Under the pieces are notes generated by a model, which searched no databases, had not been told where the DNA came from, and saw nothing but the letters and a program-made list of their open reading frames with translations. 64,000 nt of DNA from positions 682,001 to 746,000 of the forward strand of contig NZ_FOUX01000003.1 in the NCBI RefSeq assembly GCF_900114995.1, read 5' to 3'. This DNA comes from Chitinophaga sp. YR627. Its GTDB lineage: Bacteria; Bacteroidota; Bacteroidia; Chitinophagales; Chitinophagaceae. Position numbers and translations under genes: made by a program. Positions 43,512 through 52,387 of this stretch are shown here, in pieces; position 1 is the stretch's first letter; every line of letters starts with the position of its first letter.

Positions 43512-44951
43512 TTAGAATTCCGCGCTCTTCGGCGTTCTTGGGAAAGGAATAACGTCTCTGATGTTACCCATACCGGATGCAAACAGCACCAGTCTTTCGA
43601 AACCAAGACCGAAACCTGCGTGTGGTGCAGAACCGTAGCGGCGTGTATCCAGGTACCAGCTCATTTCTTCTACCGGCAGGTGCATTTCTTCCATGCGGGT
43701 TACCAGTTTATCGTAGTTTTCTTCACGTTGTGAACCACCTACGATCTCACCGATACCAGGGAACAGGATATCCATTGCTCTTACTGTTTTGCCATCTTCG
43801 TTCTGTTTCATGTAGAACGCTTTGATCGCTTTCGGGTAGTCGGTGAGGATAACCGGTTTTTTGAAGTGTTTTTCTACCAGGTAGCGTTCGTGCTCACTCT
43901 GGAGGTCAGCACCCCATTCTTCGATCAGGTAGTTGAACTTTTTGGTTTTGTTTGGCTTGCTGTTTTTGAGGATGTCGATCGCTTCTGTATAAGTGATACG
44001 TACAAACTCATTGTTCAGCACGAATTCCAGTTTTTCGATAAGGCCCATCTCGCTGCGTTCCTGCTGAGGCTTTTGTTTTTCTTCCTCCAGGAGGCGTTGT
44101 GCCAGGAATTCCAGGTCTTCCCTGTTATTTTCCAGTGCGTAGCCCAGTACATACTTGATGAAAGCTTCAGCCAGGTTCATGTTGTCTTCCAGATCATAGA
44201 AGGCCATTTCAGGCTCGATCATCCAGAATTCAGCCAGGTGGCGGGCTGTGTTGGAATTTTCTGCACGGAAGGTAGGACCGAAGGTGTAGATATCGCCAAA
44301 CGCCATTGCGCCAAGCTCGCCTTCCAGCTGACCGGATACGGTCAGGTTGGTAGCGCGGCCGAAGAAATCTTCTTTATAGTTGATCTCACCACTTTCTGTC
44401 AGCGGTGGATTTTTAAGATCGAAAGATGTTACATGGAACATTTCACCAGCGCCTTCTGCGTCAGAAGCAGTGATGATCGGCGTATGCAGGTATACAAAGC
44501 CTTTTTCATTAAAGAATTTGTGTACAGCAAATGCCAGGGCGTGGCGCAGACGGAAGATGGCTCCGAAGGTGTTGGTACGGAAACGCAGGTGTGCGATTTC
44601 ACGCAGATATTCCAGGCTGGGGCGGTTTTTCAGCTGAAGCGGGTATTTCTCAGGATCGCAATCGCCCAGTATTTCCAGTTCAATTGCTTTTATTTCTACA
44701 CGCTGGCCTTTACCCATAGAAGGGATCACCTGACCGGACACGCTGATCGCAGCCCCTGTGGAAAGGCGTTTCAGCAGTTCCGGGGTAACGGATTCCTGGT
44801 CTATTACTACCTGGATATTATTATTGGTTGAGCCATCGTTCAGTGCTATAAACTGATTGTTACGGAAAGACCGTATCCAACCCTTTACCACTACATTGTA
44901 GTCTGTTTTTTCGTCCAGCAGTATCTGCTTGACTTTCACTCTTTGGCTCAT
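43512..44951 (-). CDS. asnS: Asparaginyl-tRNA synthetase
   Basis: This class II aminoacyl-tRNA synthetase charges tRNA-Asn. The N-terminal OB-fold anticodon-binding domain is about 15-110 (YNVVVKGWIRSFRNNQFIAL). The catalytic part has motif 2 (TFGPTFRAENSNTARHLAEFW) and motif 3 (GFGLGFERLVLFASGM), with the AsnS/AspS type RNVIPFPRTP ending as DVIPFPRTPKSAEF. The 479 residues are usual. A -7 element lies 22 bases before the ATG and a palindromic terminator follows, so it is a single-gene unit. Confidence 0.97.
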   Translation of the reverse strand: MSQRVKVKQILLDEKTDYNVVVKGWIRSFRNNQFIALNDGSTNNNIQVVIDQESVTPELLKRLSTGAAISVSGQVIPSMGKGQRVEIKAIELEILGDCDPEKYPLQLKNRPSLEYLREIAHLRFRTNTFGAIFRLRHALAFAVHKFFNEKGFVYLHTPIITASDAEGAGEMFHVTSFDLKNPPLTESGEINYKEDFFGRATNLTVSGQLEGELGAMAFGDIYTFGPTFRAENSNTARHLAEFWMIEPEMAFYDLEDNMNLAEAFIKYVLGYALENNREDLEFLAQRLLEEEKQKPQQERSEMGLIEKLEFVLNNEFVRITYTEAIDILKNSKPNKTKKFNYLIEEWGADLQSEHERYLVEKHFKKPVILTDYPKAIKAFYMKQNEDGKTVRAMDILFPGIGEIVGGSQREENYDKLVTRMEEMHLPVEEMSWYLDTRRYGSAPHAGFGLGFERLVLFASGMGNIRDVIPFPRTPKSAEF

Positions 44952-44973
44952 ATGAATATATATTTTAGGATTG

Positions 44974-44981
44974 CAAATTTA
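44974..44981 (-). promoter_or_regulatory. -7 promoter element of asnS
   Basis: On the minus strand this reads TAAATTTG, an exact TAnnTTTG match, 22 bases before the ATG at 44951. A -33 TTG is not obvious. Confidence 0.55.
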
Positions 44982-45414
44982 AGAGATATGGAGCATACTG
45001 CATAGGGTATAAAGGAGCTTCCGGGGCAGGAACTAAATAAAATGTTAAATTAATTCTGAAGCCCTGACCGGCTGTTTGGCAGGAATGTTGATAGATATTC
45101 CGGGGCCAAAACCATAGAGAGGCTATGGGACGGGGTTTTCAAGGGGGGGAGATGGCACGGACGCTTGTCTGGCTGCTGTTGTAAGAGCTTGTAAGAGTGC
45201 TTTTTTTTTGGATAATAGCGAAACTTGTTTTAATCTTGCGTAACAAACCTGCCTGATAAAGTTCTAAATTTCCATATTTCCATCTTCGTCGGCAGTCCTA
45301 AACTCAACATTCCCTATCAGATTTAATAACCAGATTAAATTTATTGGACTCAAAAAACAATTATTTGTAATTGGTGTATGTTGGTATGTAGTGGTACCCA
45401 CCTCACAACACTTT

Positions 45415-45422
45415 TAAATTTG
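45415..45422 (+). promoter_or_regulatory. -7 promoter element of rho
   Basis: TAAATTTG matches TAnnTTTG exactly and ends ten bases before the ATG at 45433. The leader would be only about six bases long. No -33 TTG lies at the standard spacing. Confidence 0.5.
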
Positions 45423-45432
45423 ACAACACACG

Positions 45433-47160
45433 ATGATGTACGACATCTTACAATTGAACGACATGCTCGTTCCTGAGCTGCTTGACATTGCAGAGAAACT
45501 CGATGTGCCAAACGCCAAAAAACTGAGCAAACAGGATCTTATCTACAAAATACTCGATAAGCAGGCAGTAATGGCCTCTGAAGGTAACCCGGCAAATGGT
45601 GAAGAAAAGAAAACACGTAAACGTAAGACAAAAAAAGAAGAAGAAGCTGAAGAAGCACCTGTAGCAGAGACCACAGCTGCAGACGAAAAACCTAAACGTG
45701 GCAGAAAACCAGCTGCCAACGGCCTTAAATCAAAAGAAACAGAATTGGAAGAACCTAAGGCACAGGACACCAAACCAAAGAAAAAGAACTTCGATATAGA
45801 TTTAGACATCCCCTCTCTTACTTTCGATGACGATGATGATGTAATCATCCCGCAATTCACTGAAGATCTTGAAGAAGAGGATGAAGAAGAGGAAGATGTT
45901 ATTACCACTCTGCCCAATGCTCAGGAAGCAGAAGAGGAAGAGGAAGAAGAAGACGAGGATGATTTTGTAATGCCGGAAGAGCCGGTACTGGCGCAGAAAC
46001 AGCGCACTCCTTCAAACAAGAAAGAACCTGCTTTTAATATAGAATTCGACGGTATAATTATCAGTGAAGGTGTATTGGAAATGATGCCTGATGGCTATGG
46101 TTTCCTTCGCTCTTCTGACTATAACTACCTCAGTTCACCAGATGATATTTATGTTTCTCCTTCACAGATAAAATTGTTCGGACTGAAAACCGGCGACACC
46201 GTTAAGGGTTCCGTGCGTCCTCCGAAAGAAGGCGAGAAATACTTCGCACTGCTGAAAGTAGAAACAATTAATGGTAAGTCTCCGGAAGAAGTACGTGACC
46301 GCGTACCTTTCGACTATCTGACGCCATTATTCCCATTCGAAAAATTACGTCTTACCACTACTTCCAATAACTACTCTACCCGTATCATGGACCTCTTTAC
46401 CCCGATCGGTAAGGGCCAGCGTGGATTGATCGTAGCACAGCCAAAGGTTGGTAAAACCATGTTGCTGAAAGAAGTAGCAAACGCGATCGCTACAAACCAT
46501 CCTGAAGTATACCTGATGGTCGTACTGATCGATGAGCGTCCTGAAGAGGTAACCGATATGGAACGTAGCGTTAAAGCAGAAGTCATTGCTTCTACTTTTG
46601 ACGAACCAGCTGAAAAGCACGTAAAAGTATCTGCTATCGCTTTGCAGAAAGCAAAACGCCTGGTAGAATGTGGTCATGACGTAGTGATCCTCCTGGATTC
46701 CATTACCCGTCTGGCACGTGCACATAACACTGTAGCTCCTGCTTCTGGTAAAGTATTGAGTGGTGGTGTGGAAGCAAACGCCATGCAGAAACCAAAACAA
46801 TTCTTTGGTGCTGCACGTAAGATCGAGAATGGTGGTTCACTGACAATCCTTGCAACTGCATTGATCGATACAGGTTCTAAAATGGATGAGGTGATCTTTG
46901 AAGAATTCAAGGGTACCGGTAACATGGAATTACAGCTTGACCGTAAACTGGCCAACAGACGTATCTTCCCTGCGATCGACGTATCTGCCTCTTCTACCCG
47001 TCGTGATGACCTGCTGCTGGAAAAAGATATCCTGAAACGTATACACATTCTGCGTAATCACCTTGCAGATATGAATACAGAGGAATCTATGCACTTTATG
47101 CTGCAACACATGAGAGGTACCAAGAACAACGAAGAGTTCCTGATCTCCATGAATGGATAA
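45433..47160 (+). CDS. rho: Transcription termination factor Rho with acidic insertion
   Basis: Rho is the RNA-dependent ATPase that ends transcription. An N-terminal Rho_N/SAP-like part (1-45, LVPELLDIAEKLDVPNAKKL) is followed by a long low-complexity insert (about 50-195) rich in Lys then Glu and Asp, then the RNA-binding cold-shock domain (about 205-280, GVLEMMPDGYGFLRSSDYN), and the RecA-like motor with Walker A VAQPKVGKT, VVLIDERPEEVTDMERSV and GGVEANAMQKPKQFFGAARK. Inserts of this kind are common in Bacteroidota Rho. It has 575 residues, its own promoter and a strong terminator. Confidence 0.97.
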   Translation: MMYDILQLNDMLVPELLDIAEKLDVPNAKKLSKQDLIYKILDKQAVMASEGNPANGEEKKTRKRKTKKEEEAEEAPVAETTAADEKPKRGRKPAANGLKSKETELEEPKAQDTKPKKKNFDIDLDIPSLTFDDDDDVIIPQFTEDLEEEDEEEEDVITTLPNAQEAEEEEEEEDEDDFVMPEEPVLAQKQRTPSNKKEPAFNIEFDGIIISEGVLEMMPDGYGFLRSSDYNYLSSPDDIYVSPSQIKLFGLKTGDTVKGSVRPPKEGEKYFALLKVETINGKSPEEVRDRVPFDYLTPLFPFEKLRLTTTSNNYSTRIMDLFTPIGKGQRGLIVAQPKVGKTMLLKEVANAIATNHPEVYLMVVLIDERPEEVTDMERSVKAEVIASTFDEPAEKHVKVSAIALQKAKRLVECGHDVVILLDSITRLARAHNTVAPASGKVLSGGVEANAMQKPKQFFGAARKIENGGSLTILATALIDTGSKMDEVIFEEFKGTGNMELQLDRKLANRRIFPAIDVSASSTRRDDLLLEKDILKRIHILRNHLADMNTEESMHFMLQHMRGTKNNEEFLISMNG

Positions 47161-47166
47161 AAAATT

Positions 47167-47196
47167 AAAGGTCCCGTCTCAGACGGGACCTTTTTT
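47167..47196. terminator. Terminator between convergent rho and lytR-type genes
   Basis: AAAGGTCCCGTC (47167-47178) pairs with GACGGGACCTTT (47182-47193) around TCA; further T bases follow on the plus strand. On the minus strand the tail is less clear. Confidence 0.88.
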
Positions 47197-47201
47197 ATTT
47201 G

Positions 47202-47957
47202 TTACCTGTATTGTTTCCAGTGACTGACCAGATCCTTTCTCCTTCTATCTGCAACTTCGAGTTTGACCCCGTTCTTCAGTAAAGCCCTGCTGCCATCACC
47301 TTCAATATTATTGATCTGAGATAACTGCACCATCTGATGGTTGTTGATCTGATAAAAACGCAAGGTGCTAAAGAGGTCCGTATAATAGCGGAATGAGCGA
47401 TCTGCCTGTATTTGCTGTTGATCAGACAAGTGTATGGTTGTCTTTTCTGCGGATGCTTCCAGGTAGGTGATTTTATTGAGTCCGATGATCATGTCTTCAT
47501 GTTGCGTCACCGGGATCACCATATCCATATTGATGTTACGGCCATTGTTAAAGTTTTCAAGCAGCACTTTATAACGGGATGTACTGGCATTTGCATGTAT
47601 ACGATCAGCGATCTTGCCGACTGCATTCATCAGACTTTCCCTGTCAATCGGTTTGAGGATGATCTCTACTTCGCTGAAGCGGATGGTGTGCAGGAATTTC
47701 TTTTCAAAGGCAGTTACAAAAACGGCTTCAAAGGGAGGGGCATCCTGTGTACCTAACAGTACATCAAAGCCGGTGCCATCGGGCATTTCAAGATCAAGGA
47801 ATACCAGTTGTGGCTGATGTTGCTGAATAGTGGCAATACCGTCCGCGCAGTCGGATGCCGTAGCGGCTACCTGTACTTCGGGGCAGTATTTTTCCAGCAT
47901 CAGTGATATGATATCACGGCTGTTGCGTTCATCATCTATTATAACGGCCTTTATCAT
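47202..47957 (-). CDS. LytTR family response regulator
   Basis: Residues 1-120 are a receiver (AVIIDDERNSRDIISLML, phospho-Asp in LVFLDLEMPDGTG, Lys in EIILKPIDRE). The C-terminal 100 residues are a LytTR DNA-binding domain (ITYLEASAEKTTIHL, FYQINNHQMVQLSQINNI). Such regulators bind direct repeats upstream of their targets. The 251 residues are usual. The partner kinase gene lies 24 bases upstream on the same strand, so the two form a two-component operon. No target was identified. Confidence 0.95.
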   Translation of the reverse strand: MIKAVIIDDERNSRDIISLMLEKYCPEVQVAATASDCADGIATIQQHQPQLVFLDLEMPDGTGFDVLLGTQDAPPFEAVFVTAFEKKFLHTIRFSEVEIILKPIDRESLMNAVGKIADRIHANASTSRYKVLLENFNNGRNINMDMVIPVTQHEDMIIGLNKITYLEASAEKTTIHLSDQQQIQADRSFRYYTDLFSTLRFYQINNHQMVQLSQINNIEGDGSRALLKNGVKLEVADRRRKDLVSHWKQYR

Positions 47958-47981
47958 AGTATTCCAATAAGCTTGTATGGC

Positions 47982-50063
47982 CTAAAGTTGGGGGATCAGT
48001 ATCCTTACAATAGTACCACTTTCTGTGTTATTATTTTCTGATTTGTCAATGATATCGATGTGTATACCTGTATTATACATCTTATTCAGGAGTTCGGCAC
48101 GGTTGAAGCTGATCTCCATGCCGGACGACTGGTGATGTTTCGGTAGTGTACGCAAGGTCTTGGAGCGGATAATGCCGATGCCATTGTCCTCTATCAGGCA
48201 CTCCAGCATATCCGGGGCTATCTGGTTAAACTGTATCAGCAACTGGCCGATAGGGTAGCTGGTGTTGGTCATGCCATATTTAACTGCATTTTCAACGTAT
48301 GGTTGCAGGAGCATGGCGGGTACCTCTAATTCTGATGTGGCAATAGCAGGATCAACATAAATTTCGTATTCCATCTTATGCTCGAACCGCATTTTCTCCA
48401 ACCCAAGATAAGTATTGAGGTAGGCAATTTCATCAGATAATGAAATAAAGTTACGACGCGAGAAATCAAGTGTTTTACGGATCAGATAGGAGAAATCAGA
48501 GAGATATTTCTGTGCATATTCAAAATCCCGCTGCATCACGAACAGCTGAATGGAATTCAGGCAGTTGAAGATAAAATGCGGATTGATCTGTGCGCGGATC
48601 GCCTTGAGTTCTATTTCTGTCAGTTTCTTATCGTACTCTGTTTCCAGGTGTATTTTGCGTTGTTCTTCGAGTTCCTGTTTCTTCCGCAGGATCTCTGTGG
48701 TCTGTTCTTTCACCAGTTCTTCCAGCTGTTCATTCAGTTTACGCTGCAGTTCTTTATTCTTATTCAGCTGTTTTATCAATAGTTCCTGTGTGCGTGTTCT
48801 TTCATGGTGCACCAGTTTATTGCGGTAACTGAGTCCGGCGAGGAAGAACATAGATTGCAGCAATACGCCTGCTACAATGAGCAGGGAAGGAGCAGAAATT
48901 TCTCCCAGGGCATTGATAAGGCCCAGTGGTCTGATCAGCATCAGGAATGAACCGAAGCTGGCCATATAGAAGCAGAGCGATCCGAAGAGGAAAAAGCGTA
49001 CCAGCGGATGGTGGCGCGAACGTCTGGCTAATGCGATAAAAACGATCAGGAAAGGGAGCAGGGTAGAGATATAGACATAGCTATAGATCATGACCGGCAC
49101 CTGATATTGTTCCAGTGCGATACAGTAAAAGCAGATAATGATAATACCTCCGATGATGGCGGCTACTGAAGTAAATAGTTTCTCCATGAAAGGATATCTC
49201 TCCTGGAGGTTAAGAAAAGTATTACCAAAGGCGAGATACATCAGGTAGAAACAGAATAACAGCGCCGGGATATCCCAGTAATACTTCAGCATGGGCCAGC
49301 GATAGAATACGGATAGCTGGTAGGGCTGACCTTCCAGGCGGAGGGTAAAAAAGACGATCAGTCCCAGCATGTAGGCGGCAAAGTACATGTAGGATTTATC
49401 GGGTAGTTGTATGTAGTTGATCACGGCGATCGCCAGGCATACCAGCAGCATACCGAGCAATACGTGTATCAGGATGGTTTCTTTGCGGTAGTATTCAAAT
49501 TGTCCGTTACGGAATTGTCCGTATTGGAGGTCATTGAATAATGCGGGCATCAGTCCGTTCTCGTTATAGTATTTGTTATTGATATGCAGGAAGTAGGTAT
49601 GTGTGCTGCCGGGGGGAACGGTGACGTTAAAGCCGTAGTGTTCCCATCTTTGTACACCTGCGCGGTCCCGCATAAGGCCGGTATGCATAAGCAGATGCAT
49701 CTTGCGGTCAGCGCTGTCCTGTATATACCAGCTCATATCATCATGCCAGCCGGCAAATAGAGTGAGCGTGGAATCCTGGGAACCTGTGTTTCTTACATGG
49801 AGTTTCAGCCAGCAATTATTTCCTTTTCCAATATGTTTTTTTTCTACATGGAACAGGTGATAGTTGTGGTTAAATGATGCTGATGAAATCTGTTGCGGTG
49901 TTAAAGATCCTCCCTTATCTACCAGAGAAAGCAAATACGGCCGCAGGTCCACAGCGGCGGGCAGATGATCAAAATCTGCCACCAGTGTATCTAGTGCGGG
50001 TATGCCAGCCCTGGTAACAATGGAGCAACAAAACAACAGGAAAAGTAAAAAAATACGAATCAC
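47982..50063 (-). CDS. Sensor histidine kinase, 7TMR-DISM and LytS-type
   Basis: The 693-residue protein has a signal peptide, a periplasmic 7TMR-DISMED2-like sensor (about 30-180, CWLKLHVRNTGSQDSTLTLF), seven membrane helices (about 195-405), a coiled coil (about 405-480, KNKELQRKLNEQLEELV) and a LytS-type kinase with phospho-His in LKAIRAQINPHFIFNCLNSI and an ATPase with NAVKYGM and IEDNGIGI. The start codon is a GTG at 50063. Ligands for 7TMR-DISM sensors are often carbohydrates, but that is not shown here. It is upstream of the LytTR regulator. Confidence 0.95.
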   Translation of the reverse strand: MIRIFLLFLLFCCSIVTRAGIPALDTLVADFDHLPAAVDLRPYLLSLVDKGGSLTPQQISSASFNHNYHLFHVEKKHIGKGNNCWLKLHVRNTGSQDSTLTLFAGWHDDMSWYIQDSADRKMHLLMHTGLMRDRAGVQRWEHYGFNVTVPPGSTHTYFLHINNKYYNENGLMPALFNDLQYGQFRNGQFEYYRKETILIHVLLGMLLVCLAIAVINYIQLPDKSYMYFAAYMLGLIVFFTLRLEGQPYQLSVFYRWPMLKYYWDIPALLFCFYLMYLAFGNTFLNLQERYPFMEKLFTSVAAIIGGIIIICFYCIALEQYQVPVMIYSYVYISTLLPFLIVFIALARRSRHHPLVRFFLFGSLCFYMASFGSFLMLIRPLGLINALGEISAPSLLIVAGVLLQSMFFLAGLSYRNKLVHHERTRTQELLIKQLNKNKELQRKLNEQLEELVKEQTTEILRKKQELEEQRKIHLETEYDKKLTEIELKAIRAQINPHFIFNCLNSIQLFVMQRDFEYAQKYLSDFSYLIRKTLDFSRRNFISLSDEIAYLNTYLGLEKMRFEHKMEYEIYVDPAIATSELEVPAMLLQPYVENAVKYGMTNTSYPIGQLLIQFNQIAPDMLECLIEDNGIGIIRSKTLRTLPKHHQSSGMEISFNRAELLNKMYNTGIHIDIIDKSENNNTESGTIVRILIPQL

Positions 50064-50080
50064 TGTGTGTTAATAAAAAT

Positions 50081-50311
50081 TTACAACAACCCATCGATGG
50101 CTTTTGCCATCTTACGGTCTTTATCGGTGATCACATCTCCCGCGTCATGTGTATTCAGGTAAATTTCTACCTTATTATAAACATTTGTCCAGTAGGGGTG
50201 ATGGTCCATTTTTTCAGCAATAAGGGCCACTTTTGTCATGAATGCGAATGCTTCTTTAAAGTCTTTGAATTCGAAGGACCTGTAAAGTTGGTTCTTTTTT
50301 TCTTCCCACAT
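50081..50311 (-). CDS. 4a-hydroxytetrahydrobiopterin dehydratase (PCD)
   Basis: This small enzyme dehydrates pterin-4a-carbinolamine, the product of aromatic amino-acid hydroxylases. The 76 residues include the signature HHPYWTNVYNKVEIYL with the catalytic His pair and the N-terminal SFEFKDFKEAFAFMTKVAL. The length is slightly below the usual 95-100, lacking some N-terminal residues. It lies 17 bases upstream of the sensor kinase gene on the same strand and could be co-transcribed, although no functional link is obvious. Confidence 0.9.
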   Translation of the reverse strand: MWEEKKNQLYRSFEFKDFKEAFAFMTKVALIAEKMDHHPYWTNVYNKVEIYLNTHDAGDVITDKDRKMAKAIDGLL

Positions 50312-50384
50312 AACAAAAGGATTTTAACATGAAACAATGTCTTGTTCACGGGTGTAATTCGGTGAAGGAAACCGGTCTGGCCGG

Positions 50385-50828
50385 TTAGAAGATGAGGTTC
50401 ATCTTATTCTTAATCTCTCTAATATCCAATAAAGATACTAATTGTACAAGCTCTACGTGGCGTAACTGGTCGATTAATTTTTTAATGTCATTTAACTGAT
50501 AGTAGTCTCCTTTGACCATCCAGAGGTAGTCTACGTTTCTCAGTTCCGGTAGCAGATATTCTGCCTGACAGTGATTATTATAGAAATAGTGTACAGAAGA
50601 CTTTATCGGTTCCTCGAACTCAAAAACGCTGAAATAGAACGCTCTGTTGTTTTTGGAGAGGTTAATTTCCAGTGAATTATTGATCCGGAAATCGAGGTGC
50701 ATATGCTTGTTGATCTGCCAGCAGAGTTGATAGTCGCGTGCGGAGGATACGATTCCGATAACATGGGTAGATTCAAAGAAATCCTCCAGTAATTGATCAT
50801 GATCCAGCTTTAGCTTAAGTACCGACAT
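50385..50828 (-). CDS. IPExxxVDY family protein
   Basis: This conserved Bacteroidota protein has the family tag LPELRNVDYLWMVKG near its C-terminus, matching the IPExxxVDY pattern. The rest is alpha/beta: MSVLKLKLDHDQLLEDFFES, VIGIVSSARDYQLCWQINK and FYFSVFEFEEPIKSS. The function is unknown. The ATG at 50828 gives 147 residues, the usual length, and removes a 25-residue hydrophilic lead that the longer frame from 50903 would add. It is not clearly in an operon. Confidence 0.8.
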   Translation of the reverse strand: MSVLKLKLDHDQLLEDFFESTHVIGIVSSARDYQLCWQINKHMHLDFRINNSLEINLSKNNRAFYFSVFEFEEPIKSSVHYFYNNHCQAEYLLPELRNVDYLWMVKGDYYQLNDIKKLIDQLRHVELVQLVSLLDIREIKNKMNLIF

Positions 50829-51024
50829 ATGACAATTGGTATTATCGTTTTCAGTCTGACTATTTGAATGCTCTATGCTTTCTTCCTGATACCCAAAGTA
50901 CATCTTTCAAGTTTAAATCGTCATCGTTAAATCCTTCCTATCTAATAGATCCTGCATCTCCATCCTTTGGGGAGGACCGGCTCAGGCCGGTAGGTAATGG
51001 GACTGTAGGCAATAGAAAGATACG

Positions 51025-51225
51025 TTACTTTTCTTTGTCTCTGTTCAGCCTGTTGGCAAGCAGGGTGGTCCGCCGGGGTTCGGGTACTTTATCGTACCCG
51101 TAGGGACAGTGTTTACAGCCGTTCCCGCAGCAGTACCCCCTTTCCAGGTGATAACGTTCAGTGAATACCATGTATCCCTGTTCATTATAGTAGAAGTCAA
51201 TCGTCTCCTTCAGTGGCTTCTGCAT
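51025..51225 (-). CDS. DUF5522 family Cys-rich small protein
   Basis: The 66 residues contain the motif LERGYCCGNGCKHCPYGYDK with four Cys that could bind a metal or cofactor. The N-terminal part (FYYNEQGYMVFTERYHL) completes the DUF5522-type domain. The function is unknown. It begins inside the last 29 bases of trmB, in another frame, so the two genes are translationally linked. Confidence 0.85.
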   Translation of the reverse strand: MQKPLKETIDFYYNEQGYMVFTERYHLERGYCCGNGCKHCPYGYDKVPEPRRTTLLANRLNRDKEK

Positions 51226-51904
51226 GAGAAGGCAGTTTTATCTCGCGCCAGTCGAGCGGGGCTTCGGGCAGTCTGAATTTCAGGTACCTGATGGTGCGTC
51301 CGTCTTCCAGGTGCATTCCTTCATAAAATGTACGGATCTGCAGCAGGGGAGGTACTTCGGTCATGGCATAGATGTCCGGAATATCTTCTATTAAGATACA
51401 ACCTGCGGCTTCGATCACTTCTTTTGTGAAGATATATAATTCAGGAGAGTCTGTTTTAAGATTAATTGTTCCGTCTTTTGCCAGCAGGGGCTGGTACAGC
51501 TGAAGGAATTTCGGGTGTGTCAGGCGCTTTTTCTGTTTGGAGTTGCGGAGGAATGGGTCCGGGAAGGTGATCCATATCTCTGAAATCTCTCCAGGTGCGA
51601 AATAGTTGGCCAGTTTATCGATCTGTGTGCGGAGGAAGCCAGCGTTGGGCAGTGGCTCTTCCATAGCGGTCTTAGCGCCGCGCCAGATGCGGTTTCCTTT
51701 CAGGTCTACGCCCAGGAAGTTCTTTTCCGGGTAGCGACGGGCGAGGCCCAGTGTATAATCGCCTTTACCACAGGCCAGTTCCAGCGTAAGCGGATGATTG
51801 TTTTTAAAGAATGTATGCCAGTTGCCGGGCATTCCTTCCGGGTATATTAAAACATTCGGAAAGGTCTCAATTTCTGCGAAGCGTTGTAGTTTCTTTTGTC
51901 CCAT
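51197..51904 (-). CDS. trmB: tRNA (guanine-N7-)-methyltransferase
   Basis: This enzyme methylates guanine 46 in tRNA using S-adenosylmethionine. The SAM-binding core is TLELACGKGDYTLGLARRYP, and further family motifs are NFLGVDLKGNRIWRGAKTA, the catalytic WITFPDPFLRNSKQKKRL and LQLYQPLLAKDGTINLKTDS. The ATG at 51904 (MGQKKLQRF) is chosen; the frame continues upstream, but that part is a translation of the terminator and tRNA-like RNA. Its 235 residues are usual. It overlaps the DUF5522 gene. Confidence 0.95.
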   Translation of the reverse strand: MGQKKLQRFAEIETFPNVLIYPEGMPGNWHTFFKNNHPLTLELACGKGDYTLGLARRYPEKNFLGVDLKGNRIWRGAKTAMEEPLPNAGFLRTQIDKLANYFAPGEISEIWITFPDPFLRNSKQKKRLTHPKFLQLYQPLLAKDGTINLKTDSPELYIFTKEVIEAAGCILIEDIPDIYAMTEVPPLLQIRTFYEGMHLEDGRTIRYLKFRLPEAPLDWREIKLPSHAEATEGDD

Positions 51905-51985
51905 CGCTGCAAAAATAGTGTTTTTCCCGGCGGAGTATTGCAGCCGGGTGGCTGATGAGGAGAGTTGAGCACTGTAATAAAGCAA

Positions 51986-52018
51986 AAAAGCCTGCTCCAC
52001 ATAGCGAAGCAGGCTTTT
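51986..52018 (-). terminator. Terminator of the tRNA-like RNA
   Basis: AAAAGCCTGCT and AGCAGGCTTTT form an 11-base stem; on the minus strand six T end the structure (51984-51989). It lies seven bases beyond the 3' end of the tRNA-like sequence and 82 bases before the trmB start. Confidence 0.85.
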
Positions 52019-52024
52019 AAATAG

Positions 52025-52166
52025 CTGTAGGGGAAGGAGTCGAACCTCCACGAGGCAGTTAGCCGCAGCACAAATAAGATTAGTGGTCAACCCATTATGC
52101 TGTGTTTATCCTGTGATCCCCACCCCCGAGACAAGAGGGCATGTCTGCCAGTTTCATCACCCCACA
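52025..52166 (-). ncRNA. tRNA-like RNA with 73-nt variable region
   Basis: Read on the minus strand, the sequence folds as a class II tRNA. Acceptor arms are TGTGGGG and CCCTACA (seven pairs, one G-T). The D arm is ATG/CAT with a loop AAACTGGCAGA holding the invariant GG. The anticodon stem is CCCTC/GGGGG with loop TTGTCTC (nominal anticodon GTC, Asp, with an unusual T37). The T arm is GGAGG/CCTTC with loop TTCGACT. Between the anticodon and T arms are 73 bases instead of 4-20, able to form hairpins with CAGCA/TGCTG and GGC/GCC. The body is most like Bacteroidota tRNA-Leu. CCA is not encoded. A strong terminator follows. It may be a tRNA-derived regulatory RNA, a tRNA with an insertion or a decayed gene. 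Confidence 0.6.
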
Positions 52167-52387
52167 ATTTAAAGAACTAGTTATTCAAAATTTTGCGGTA
52201 TTTTTTCAAATCTGTTCAGTTTTTGATACTGTCTGTTTGTAGAAAACCGTCGTTTGATGAACTATTATGATGCAAATCTAAAGACATAACCGTTTTCTTG
52301 CAAATTTTTTAAGAAAAATTTTTGAATTTTCGAAATTTTTCAAATATTTGCATATAGGTTTAATACATTCCAAAACAAATTGTAAAA

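Larger units (their letters stand above)
44952..45432. promoter_or_regulatory. Divergent asnS-rho intergenic region
   Basis: No gene is seen in 481 bases. The left end holds the asnS promoter and the right end the rho -7 element. The remainder includes an AT-rich block and a TTTTTTTTT run at about 45200-45208. The long 5' region of rho on the plus strand could hold an autoregulatory leader if a further upstream promoter is used, but the -7 element suggests a short leader. Confidence 0.5.

Noticed and set aside
43866..44831. 321-codon open frame on the plus strand opposite asnS
   Set aside because: AsnS motifs are clear on the other strand; the antisense frame is Phe/Val-rich without any domain or start context.
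51905..52090. N-terminal extension of trmB
   Set aside because: The extra codons would be translated from the terminator and the 3' end of the tRNA-like RNA. The ATG at 51904 matches the family start.
52025..52166. Transfer-messenger RNA
   Set aside because: The 5' part has a normal D arm and anticodon arm and the whole is only 142 bases, whereas tmRNA lacks an anticodon arm and is over 300 bases.
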